DNA of 64,000 nt, from contig JAIUCV010000001.1 of the NCBI GenBank assembly GCA_026724425.1, positions 22,195,802 to 22,259,801 of the forward strand, given 5' to 3'. Below, piece by piece: positions 24,586 to 34,101 of this stretch. Source of the stretch: Erythrophleum ivorense (lineage: Eukaryota; Streptophyta; Magnoliopsida; Fabales; Fabaceae). Numbering within the stretch: position 1 is the stretch's first letter; the number at the start of each line of letters is the position of its first letter. A program made the translations under genes and the position numbers. The notes under the pieces are model-generated. The model had not been told where the DNA came from and did not search any database. It saw only the letters and a list, made by a program, of their open reading frames with translations.

Positions 24586-25991
24586 TGTAATAACCTAAAA
24601 AATTAAATAAATATATATAAACTAGTAAATAAATAAATTAAGCACCATAAAAACTATTTAGGTGGAAAATAAGGTTTAGCAAATTTTAGGATTTTTTTAA
24701 GCTTAAAAATCATCTCAGGGAGCTACTTTGATATTTGTACTTCGTTTAATATGGTCTCTTTGATTCGTAAAACCTTAATGTAAGTCACCCATTAAGAGCA
24801 TAAGATGTTAAGGGAAATTTCTTAAATTTTTAAACCTAGTAAGATAAATATCAATGCCCACTTTATTTTTTCCCTTTTCTTTTTTTCCTTGTTTCTTCAT
24901 TTTTTTTTTCTTTTCTCCCTTCTTCTTTTCCAATTTGCTGAAGCCGAAACTTCCCCCTCCTTTCATCTTCATGCATCTTCCTCCCCACATCATGGCTACT
25001 ATCATTGTTGTTTTATCATCATGACACCACCACTGGTGTTGAGTTATTCCCCTAAAGCCTTCCTTCAATCATCCATAATACAGGTATTTGTGGAATTAAT
25101 TGTTAGTGCATTGTATCAAAACACGATGAGCTTTTACGTCACCTTACTCCCATTTTCTTCCCTTCTTGTTGCTATCTTCTTCAATTCTTACCTTTCCCCT
25201 CTCATTTTCATTTCATTCCATCTTTAACAAGGTTTGAAAATGTTGAAGCCCCTCATCCCTCTGATTTGGATGAAAAAATGAGGCCTAAGGATGGGGTTTG
25301 TTTATGAGCGGCTTTGAATTGTGTTACTTATGTGTTAATTTTTACTCCTTGAGGTAATCTTTGGGCTCAATTTTTTAATTGCCAACTAGATAGGAAGATC
25401 TAAGTAAATGGTTAATTGTAGGAATGAAGAATGTGGTTGTAAAGTGGGGCTTTTAGTTAATTGGCTATTATTAATCTAAATAGGTGTTAAGAATTATATG
25501 TTGAGTCTAAGTAGTAACTTGGTGAATTATTGATGTTGTTAGGAAGCTTTGTGAATGCTGATATTGAAAGGAGTTCGTATTGTGAAGAAGTACAAGTGCC
25601 ACTATAGTGTTTGGCACCATCTGCTAGTAGATAACAAATTATAATATGTTTTATAGGTTTCTACATTACTTGTAAGCTTATGGTATCAATATTTTGAATT
25701 TTAGTTTAAATCAACTTGTGCGTAATCTTAGTGGAACAAGATCTTAATTGCATGTTCTCTATATGCTTGGCTTGATAATATGATAAAATGGGTGAAGCAA
25801 TGGTTTATTACTATATACTAACATAATTGTGGTAAGCACTACTTGATGATATATGATGTGTTATCCTACAAAATAAAGTGATACAAGTTAATGACAATAG
25901 AGGGTGTAACACCATAATTTCCTATCTTATCTTATGCTATTCTCATGCTTCACATCATGTAACTCATGGAGGAGCAAAGAAAATAGCATTA

Positions 25992-26094
25992 GCTTTATCT
26001 CCTCAGCCTGTAATAACCAAGTCATGGATCATGTGTAGCAATAAGCTTCCTTGTTATCTAATGAGTTTTAAAGTTATGCGTTAATAAGCTTTGG
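25992..26094 (+). repeat. 103-bp relic matching the 3' LTR of D at 36149-36251
   Basis: These 103 bp match 36149-36251 without gaps and with five mismatches by eye. Outside this stretch the two places do not match. It probably is what remains of the 5' LTR after two deletions, or a filler copied during break repair. It contains the phrase CCTCAGCCTGTAATAACCAA. Confidence 0.75.
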
Positions 26095-26156
26095 TACGTG
26101 TTAGAATTATCAAAAGAAAAGGTCAGTGGGGCTATTGGTAAGCTGTCGGTACAATT

Positions 26157-26735
26157 TTGCGACTTTTACCAGTAAAATATGGACCATGGCATCAAAAATT
26201 GCGTGTAGTTTCAGGAAACTTTGAAAAAGTTAATGGCACTAGGGGTTGTGGTCGTGAAGAAGTCGAAACAATAGAGGAGAAGTATGTCAACATCATTATC
26301 CTAACTAGACAGCTAGAGGCAGTTACCCTAACTGTGAGAGATCCTTTTTCGACGTTAGAGCCATCTTGTTCCCTTCCCCCGAGGCAACCGTCAGTGGTTA
26401 TCAATATACAAGCTCCATTCCCATATCAAAGCAGTCATGCCATACCATGGAGGTATGAGGAAACCTGGGATCACCCCTTTAATCAAATGGCAGTTACCGA
26501 GTCAGTAGGAGAACCTATTACAAATATAGCTAAAGCAAGAGGGATGACTTAAAGTGGCAGGGCTTATCTCCCAACAAATGTTAATAAGCGTGGAAAGGGG
26601 AAAAGAATTGATGGTGATGATCGAAAGAATGAGAAAGAAGGAAAGAAAAATGACACAGATGAAGAGTTCCTATGGATCATGAAACAAAGTGAATATGATG
26701 TGGTAGAGCAATTAAAGAAAACTCCTACCTGAATT
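26157..26735 (+). pseudogene. Element D gag C-terminal region
   Basis: Frame 3 encodes a run with PWRYEETWDHPFNQ, ITNIAKARGMT (stop at 26550), SGRAYLPTNVNKRGKGKR and DEEFLWIMKQSEYDVVEQL, ending at a stop near 26730. These phrases belong to the proline-rich end of gag and the gag-protease junction of plant Tat elements. The nucleic-acid-binding zinc knuckle and the start of gag are not present. The first 50 codons after 26157 have no clear family match. Confidence 0.7.
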
Positions 26736-26738
26736 TCC

Positions 26739-27777
26739 ATGTGGTCCTTGGTCATGAGCTTTGAAGTACATTGTTGGGCTTTGCAAAGGGCCTTAGAGGA
26801 GGCATACATGCGGCCTGATGTCACCTCGGAAAAAGTAGCTAGTGTGATGAACATCATCAAATCCACTTCTGCCATCTCATTTTCTGAAGAGAAAATCATA
26901 GGGACATCAGCTAATCAGCCTAAAGCCCTACATATTACTCTAAAATGCAACAGGTTTATAATCGCGAAAGTTTTAATTGATGGGGGGTCAGCACTAAATG
27001 TGCTACCGTTAACAACATTTGAGCAATTGGCAGTAGAAAATTCACATATTGGAAAAAGTGATATGGTGGTCAGAGCATTCGATGGCTCTAAAAGAGCCGT
27101 GGTCGGTACTATATGTCTATCCTTGGAGATTGGGCCAAAGCTATTTGCAGTAGACTTTCAAGTAATGGACATCGACCCCTCCTATACAATGTTGTTAGGA
27201 AGGCCATGGATCCACTCTGCTGGAGCTGTCCCCTCCACGCTACACCAAAGGGTCAAATTCATTGATAATGGGAGAATCATCACTGTCAAGGGAGAAGAAG
27301 AGATAATGTTAAGTAAGCCCAGTTCCTTACCATACATTGAAGCTGCAGAACGAGATAAGGAAATGCTATTTCAAAGTCTGGAAATGGACGGACCTAAGGC
27401 TGCTGTTGCGAGTGTCGACCAGGTTGTGATGAAAATACTAGAAAGGAATGGATTTGAAGCTGGAAAAGGATTGGGAATACAGCTACAGGGAATTGAATGA
27501 CCTATCACGCTCCCAGAGAACCCTAATCATCAGGGGTTAGGATATGGATCCTTATTATCAAACCTAGAAGAGGAGCGACCAAAAGCAAAAGGAAGTAGGA
27601 AGCAGGAGAAGCTGCAAATTCCCCACATCAGAGAAACTTTCCCAACTCCCTTGGAGATTATGAACCAATCAAGTATTTCCACAATTGACGAAGAAGTTGT
27701 GCAAGAAGTTAAGACTTGGATTTCGATTGACGATTCGAGGAAAAGATTGGATAATTAGGAAATGGAAGATGTTCCCG
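26739..27777 (+). pseudogene. Element D aspartic protease with G-patch-like tail
   Basis: The open part (26739-27500, 253 codons) has VHCWALQRALEEAYM at the start, the protease active site VLIDGGSALNVLP (D at residue 81), and a second protease strand LLGRPWIHSAGAVPSTLHQR (about residues 151-171). Near its end MKILERNGFEAGKGLGIQL fits the G-patch pattern (glycine-rich, nucleic-acid binding in other proteins) also found after protease in some retroelements. A TGA at 27498 is followed by in-frame PITLPENPNHQGLGYG and an acidic stretch to about 27777, so the original frame continued. The protease would have cleaved the Gag-Pol polyprotein. Confidence 0.82.
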
Positions 27778-27789
27778 ATGTCGTAGCAC

Positions 27790-28019
27790 TAGAGTAATTG
27801 TTTTGATCATGTTCTCTTTTTTTTTCTTTTTTTTCTTTTCTTTTCTTTTCCTTTTTTTATATTTCTTTCTTTCTCTTGTTGTGTCTTGACTCCAGATGAT
27901 CATTTATGAATGACAATGGTATTTTGTGAATGAAATAAGAATTACTTAGATATTCTGCTCTCTTTTCACTTCTGTTTTCTCTCCTTTAGGTCATTCTACT
28001 TCTTTCCTTCCTCCAGGAA
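27790..28019 (+). other. Candidate intron of element D between protease and RT
   Basis: Between the protease frame and the RT frame lies non-coding C/T-rich DNA with a long polypyrimidine run (27811-27880) and two acceptor-like sites, CTCTCCTTTAG (ending 27989) and CTTCCTCCAG (ending about 28017). The RT frame opens just after. Ogre-type elements are known to splice an intron at this place. The donor is not clear by eye; GTAATT-like sites exist near 27795. Confidence 0.4.
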
Positions 28020-29560
28020 ATTATTTTACTCAGAACTCTTGCCCAACGCAAAGGTTCCCGAGTCTTCATGGGATGATATGCACGCTACCTTAGATATGCA
28101 TGATTCCAAACTTGATAATGAAGAGTTGATCTAGACTTTCAAAAAGTTGCTCGAGTCTGTAGATAAAGGCATTCACCCTTATGAGGAAGCAATTGAAAGC
28201 ATCAATTTGGGGACGGAAGAACATAAAAAGGAGGTTAAAATAGTGGATAATCCAAAAAAGGCGGAAATGATTCAACTCTTCAAAGAGTATATAGATATCT
28301 TTGTATGGTCTTATCAGGACATGCCTGGACTTGACCAGGTGATTGCTTCTCACAAGATTCCCTTACTCCCAAACATTGAACCTAAGAAGCAAAAATTAAG
28401 GCGAATGCACCCTGACATGTCTTTAAAAATAAAAGAGGAGGTTATGAAGCAACTAGAAGCAGGTTTCCTTTAAGTGTCCACATATCCACAGTGGGTAGCA
28501 AAGATCGTACCTGTCCCTAAAAAGGATGGGAGGGTCCGCATGTGTGTTGATTACAGGGACCTGAACAAGGCAATCCCAAAGGATGATTTTCCTTTGCCTC
28601 ACATAGACATTTTAGTAGACAATATAGCACGAGCTTATCGGTATTCCTTCATGGACGGCTATTCAGGGTATAACCAAATCCCTATGCATGAAGACCATAA
28701 GGAAAAGACTAAGTTCATCACGCCATAGGGAACATACTGTTATAGAGTAATGCCATTTGGGTTGAAGAAGGATGGGGCGACTTACCAACAAGGTATGATG
28801 GCGCTCTTTCATGATATGATGCACAAGGAGATTGAGGTATACATTGATGATATGGTGGCCAAATCCGCAAAAGGGGAGAGTCATGTGATAGTACTAAGGA
28901 AACTGTTTAAAAGATTACGTGAATACAAACTACGGTTAAACCCCAACAAATGCATTTTTAGGGCTTTAATTGAAAAATTATTAGGTTTTATGGTGAGTCA
29001 AAATGGAATAGAGGTAGATCCCAATAAGATACAAGCCATTCAAGAAATGCCATCCCCCCAAACGATGAAAGAAGTACGAAGCTTTTTAGGCCGGCTCAAT
29101 TATATAGCAAGATTAATTGCCAATCTAACTGCTACTTGCGAGCCAATTTTCAAATTGTTGAAGAAGAACCACACTGAAAAATGGGACGATAACTATCAAA
29201 AAAGCCTTTGAGAAAATTAAAGAGTATCTGTCGAATCCCCCAATCTTGGTTCTGCCAACACCAGGACGACCTTTGATTCTCTATCTGACAATCTTTCCAA
29301 GGTCAATGGGGGCTGTATTGGGGTAACATGATGCTTTAGGAAAGAAAGAGCATGCAGTTTATTACTTGAGTAAAGGGTTCAATGAATGTGAAGCGCGTTA
29401 CCCATTGATTGAAAAGACCTGTTGCGGATTGGTATGGACTACTAAACGATTACGACAGTATATGCTCTATTATACCACATGACTAATTTCTAGAATGGAT
29501 CCCATCAAGTATATCCTTAAAAGTCCACACGTCTCAGGAAGAGTCTCTAAATGGTAAATG
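28020..29560 (+). pseudogene. Element D reverse transcriptase and RNase H
   Basis: The frame starts with LLPNAKVPESSWDDMHATL and moves through EYIDIFVWSYQDMPGLD into RT: YPQWVAKIVPVPKKDGRVRM, CVDYRDLNKAIPKDDFPLPH, SFMDGYSGYNQIPMHE, GTYCYRVMPFGLKKDGATYQ and the catalytic YIDDM (about 28839-28853). The RT end NGIEVDPNKIQAI and VRSFLGRLNYIARLI follow. RNase H lies at about 29215-29480 (HAVYYLSKGFNECEARYPLI). Stops occur at about 28132, 28471, 28726, 29323, 29479 and 29555, and a frameshift lies between 29185 and 29220. The catalytic residues are retained, but the frame is dead. Confidence 0.9.
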
Positions 29561-30125
29561 ATCCTCTTTGAGTACGATGTCAAGTATATGACTCGAAAGT
29601 CTATAAAAGGAAGCATCATAGCTGATTATCTGGCCGAGAATCCTCTGGATGAATACCAACCATTGGATTTCCATTTCCCTGATGAAGACATACTCACTAT
29701 AGAGGACAATGAAGCTGACAAAGATGGTGGTAATGGAAGATGGAAGATGTATTTCGATGGGGCTATAAATATGCATGGTTATGGCATTGGGGCCATGGTT
29801 GTATCACTAAAAGGGAAGCAGTACCCCGTTGCTGTCAAATTAGAATTCGAATGTACCAATAACGTAGTAGAATATGAAGCTTGCATCAGTGGATTGAATG
29901 CCACCGTAACCCTTGGTATAAAAAGCCTGAAAGTTTTTGGGGACTCTGCCCTTATAATTCATCAAGTGACTGGAGAATGGTAAACTAAGGATCCGAAACT
30001 GATTCCGTATCAGAAATTTTTGGCTTAGCTAATTATCCAATTTGAAGAAATCAATTTCCATCATGTGAGTCGAGATAAAAATCAATTTGCCGATGCATTA
30101 GCTACCTTAGCGGTAATGATTTGAC
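29561..30125 (+). pseudogene. Element D additional (archaeal-type) RNase H
   Basis: A second RNase H follows the RT-linked one. It reads WKMYFDGAINMHGYGIGAMV (about 29740-29799), VKLEFECTNNVVEYEACIS (E and Y of the core, about 29838-29894), LKVFGDSALIIHQVTGEW (about 29928-29980) and NFHHVSRDKNQFADALATL to about 30113, giving the D-E-D-D set. A duplicated RNase H of this kind is a hallmark of the plant Tat lineage. Stops at 29981, about 30028 and about 30121 interrupt the end. Confidence 0.85.
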
Positions 30126-31467
30126 TCGACTATAGAGTCCAGGTCCAACCACTTCGAGTGGAAGCCAGGGATTTGCCAGCCTATTGTCTAAACATAGAAG
30201 AGGAATGTGATGGGCAACCTTGGTATCATGATATTAAGGTTTATATGACAAGTATGGAATACCCTGCTGAGGCCACTGAGAGTGATAAGAAGACTATTTG
30301 GCGTTTAGCCATGACTTTCTTCATTAGCAATGGCACTTTATACAATAGAAGTCATAATGTTATACTATTGTGGTGTGTAGATGCGAAGGAGGCTCAGAAA
30401 GTGGTAGCAGAGGTTCATGAAGGAATATGCTGTACGCATGCGAATGGTCACACTTTGACCAAACAAATCCAAAGGTGTGGGTATTTTTGGCTGACCATGG
30501 AAAAAGATTGTACTGAATATGTTTGGAAATGTCATAAATGTCAAATTTACTCAGACAAAATCAATGCACCACTGGTCTCACTACACAATTTGGTAGCGCC
30601 ATGGCCATTTTCAATGTGGGGCATCGATGTGATCAGACCAATCAACCCTAAAGCTTCAAACGGGCATCGTTTTATCTTGGTGGCTATATATTATTTCACG
30701 AAATGGATCGAGGCTAGTTCCTTTACTAGCATCACTCAAAAGGCTTTTTGTAAATTCCTTAAGGTGAATATCCTTTGTCGCTATGGGCTGTCGGAGAAAA
30801 TCATCACTGATAATGCCCCAAACCTAAATGGGACAGAAATCTCTAAGCTTTGTGAGCAGTTCAAGATCAAGCACCATAATTCGGCACTCTATCGGCCACA
30901 GATGAATGGAGCCATAGAAGCAGCAAATAGAAACATCAAAAAAATCATTACAAAGATGACAGTCACCTATAAGGATTAGCACAAAATGCTCCCATATGCA
31001 TTGCATAGGTATCGCACCACTGTGCGTACGTCAACTAAGGCAACTCCTTACTCTTTGGTTTACAGAATGGAGGCTGTCATACCAATTGAGGTCGAAATTC
31101 CATCATTACGGGTGTTAATTGAATTTAATTTAGATGAAAGCGACTAGATAAGAACCCGATATGAGCAGCTAAATATGATGGAGGGACGAAGACTTACTGC
31201 AATATGTTATGGACAATTGTATCAAAGGAGAATGACAAGAGCTTTTAATAAAAAGCTTCGCCCTCGATAGTTCAAAGTTAGAGACCTAGTCCTCAAAAGA
31301 ATCTTGCCAAACTAGATGATGATCGGGGCAAATGGGCTCCCACTTATGAAGGCCCTTATGTTGTTAAGTATGCTTTTTTAGGAGGAGCATTAGTACTAAT
31401 GGACATGGAGGGTCGGGAGCTAATGAAGCCTTTTAATTTGGATGCAGTTAAAAAGTACTTTGCGTAA
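30126..31467 (+). pseudogene. Element D integrase
   Basis: The open part (30158-30979) holds the HHCC zinc finger (VHEGICCTHANGHTL, then CHKCQIYSD), the first core aspartate in MWGIDVIRP, the second in IITDNAPNLNGTE, and the glutamate in NGAIEAANRNIKKII. After a stop at 30977 the frame continues with HKMLPYALHRYRTTVRTS and MEAVIPIEVEIPSLRV, then frameshifts near 31313 to DDRGKWAPTYEGPYVVKYAF and ends with VKKYFA and TAA at 31465-31467. No chromodomain is seen, as expected for Tat. All core catalytic residues are present, but the frame is broken. Confidence 0.88.
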
Positions 31468-34079
31468 TAGGAAAAGCTCGCTAGGTTGAAAACCCACAAG
31501 AGCAGCCTAGGCAAAAGTTAGAGCAAAAAAAAAATAAGAAAAAAAAATAAGGTAATGCAAGGAGGCATCTGGGTAGAAGTGGGGCAAAGTTTGAAAGTCA
31601 ATTTCGACAGAAGCTACCAAGCAAGAGCAAAATAGAAGCCTAAGCAGTCGAAGGTCATAGATCAGGTCGGATCAGATGTATATTTCGGGTTGCATGATAG
31701 ATCGCTTCACCGGGGCATGTGGAACCAATTGTAGAGGGCAATCTTTAAAAGAACTTCTCGTGTCAAATTCTGTCAGTTTTATTATCTGTTCCTGCACCAT
31801 TATGGTCTCATTCTTTGATCAAATTCCATATTATCTAAACTCCTAGATGTTTCCCTTAGAAGCGTTAATAAAATCATTCGCCACAAGTCTAAGTTGCATT
31901 TCATTCTTAGTCCATATCATAATCTTTGTCTTTATGCTTCATAAATAATAACCCAAAAATGGCATTCATTAAAGCTTTTACTTGGCACGGCATGGTCTGC
32001 ATCTTCTTTGGATCATTTATCCTTTACAAACCCTTATCGTTACTCGAAAAGTAGACCCATAAAAAGAGACATTTGTAGTTGCAAAGATCGCGCACAAGCT
32101 TCTTTGACGACAGGGAATTGAGAGTTACGAATGGCGCACAGCCTAAAGTACTAAAAGTTTGGCTAGATGGGCATTACGTTTCGGAAGGGCAACATCCTAT
32201 CCCACTATGGTCGATCAGTTAAACAAAAATAATAATAATAATTAGTCTCATCAATTCAAAAAAAAACTAAAAGGGGATCATATTTTTCTCATCAATTCAT
32301 TTTTCAAAAAAAATGGAGCTGGAAATGCAAAAATGATACTCATTCTTTTCCTCTTTTCGTTCGAGACAATTCTGTTAACACAGAAAAAAAAGAAAAAAAA
32401 TGGGTTCAAAACTCAAAATCAAACTTTCAAACTGGAAAATTCAAAAAAAAAACAAAACTTGCATCCTATATGCATTACCTATCACCAAGTTCATACTAGG
32501 AATAAAGAAAATACAAAAATGTGCATACCACAACTTGCAATATCTCATATGCATCATGAAGCTCATATATGTATATACTACGCTAACCTAAGCTCATGAT
32601 GGGGCAAGTAGGGGCAAGTTTCATTTTATGAAATAAGGAATCATATGTTTCATACGCCCCATACTTGCACACTTCACATAAAACTCTGGTTTGCACTGGG
32701 GCAAGGCAAAAGCCAATATTTGCATTTTGTAAAGTGAAGTATCATGCTTGCTTTTTGCATTTCATACATGCATACATGTGAACCCAAAACTCACATTAGG
32801 GTAATCAAAATAAACATTGTGCATTTCATAAAACATCTCATGCACTTTGTGTATTTTACAAATGCATTCATTATGTAGACCTCGATTTCATATTGGGGCA
32901 AAAAAAAAAACAAAAGAAAGTTTGAACTGTAACATCTCACATGCTTTGTGTTTCTTATGGCTGTATACATAAAATCTGATTTATATCAAGGCAAAAGGGT
33001 GTTACTAAACTCAAAAGTCAAGCCTTCCGTGTGCATTACACACTTCATATAGATGCACTACCTTGCATAAAACTTAGATAAATGAAGTAAAATCTTCAAA
33101 TTTAGGAAAAGTTTGCCAAAAAAAAATATAGCACTCTTTTTCAAAACCCTACACAAGCCAGGTACCCTCAAAGCCCTATGAGCCAGGCACCCTCAAAGCC
33201 CTGCAAGCTAGGCACCCTCAAAGCCCTGCATAAGCCAGGCACCCTTTTAAAGCCCTGTGAGCCAGGCACCCTCAAAGCCTTGCATAAGCCAGGCACCCTT
33301 TTAAAGCCCTGCGAGCCAGGCACCCTCAAGGCCTTGCGAGCCAGGCACCCTTAAAGCTCTGCAAGCCAGGCACTTGCCAAGCCCTGCAAGCCAGGCACCC
33401 TCAAAGCCCTACATAGGCCAGGCACCTCAAAGCCCTGCAAGCCGGGCACCTTCTAAGCCTTACAAGCTAGGCACCCTTAAAGCCCTGCGATCCAGGCACC
33501 CTCAAAGCCTTGTATAGGCCAAGCACCCTCCAAGCCCTGCAAGCCAGGCATCCTCCAAGCCCTGCATAGGCCAGGCACCCTTTTAAAGCCTTGCAAGCCA
33601 GGCACCCTCAAAGCCCTGCATAGGCCAGGCACCTTTTTAAAGCCCTGCAAGCCAGGAACCACGAAATCCTACACAGAATAGGCACCAAGGTCTTGCTTTA
33701 GAACAAGTACCCGAAGTCTTGTCTGAATAGGCACTTCCTGAAACCTCACTCTAACAAACATTTCTTAGCCTGTTATCTTTGATCCAGTTTGGCTTCCCCC
33801 AATAAGTTAGTTCACTTTTATCTGGTAGCTCCCCAAACAAAATACCTGTTTCCATCTTTACTTATTCTTAAGCTAAGGATCTCACAATTATGTTTTCAAT
33901 CCCCTTACTTAAGAATAAGCAAAGAGAGGTAACCTGCAAACACCATATTTTGTTTGGGTCACTTTTTCCTTTCGTTAGACAAAATACGTGTCCTTATCTT
34001 TACTTGTTCCTTATACAAAGATATTAAAAATTACACTTTCAATCTCACCGCCTAAGAAACAAATAAAGAAGGGCAACTA
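31468..34079 (+). other. 3' untranslated region of element D
   Basis: This 2.6-kb stretch separates the pol stop from the 3' LTR. It opens with AAACCCACAAGAGCAGCCTAG, a phrase typical of this lineage, and continues without long conserved frames. It contains the tandem repeat at 33145-33660 and a 144-bp imperfect duplication (33833-34101). A purine-rich tract, AAATAAAGAAGGGC, lies at 34061-34074 before the LTR. Confidence 0.7.
33145..33660 (+). repeat. ~25/30-bp tandem repeat in the 3' UTR of D, about 20 units
   Basis: The basic unit is AAGCCCTGCAAGCCAGGCAC plus CCTCA (25 bp). A longer variant has CATAAGCC or CATAGGCC in place of CAAGCC, and some units carry CCTTTTA instead of CCTCA, giving a partly alternating 25/30-bp (about 55-bp) higher-order pattern. 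Units differ at several bases. A degenerate tail continues to about 33740. Hypervariable tandem repeats at this location are known in plant Tat elements and can seed satellites. Confidence 0.9.
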
Positions 34080-34101
34080 TGAACACCGTATTTTGTCCAG
34101 A
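33833..34101 (+). repeat. Two imperfect ~125-bp copies, period 144 bp, at the D 3' LTR border
   Basis: Copy 1 (33833-33957) and copy 2 (33977-34101) share CAAAATAC, ATCTTTACTT, TTCAATC, AAATAAAGA-type purine runs and AACACCATATTTTGT/AACACCGTATTTTGT. The second copy overlaps the proposed LTR start (34080), so copy 1 looks like a duplicated polypurine tract plus LTR start. Confidence 0.6.

Noticed and set aside
24889..25227. 112-codon frame starting with a hydrophobic run, like a signal peptide
   Set aside because: It lies in the C/T-rich leader of the LTR of chromovirus C; a T-rich leader automatically reads as F and L. No domain follows.
33477..33662. Minus-strand frame with repeated VPGLQGF wording
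   Set aside because: It is the translation of the tandem repeat in the 3' UTR of D and is not a gene.
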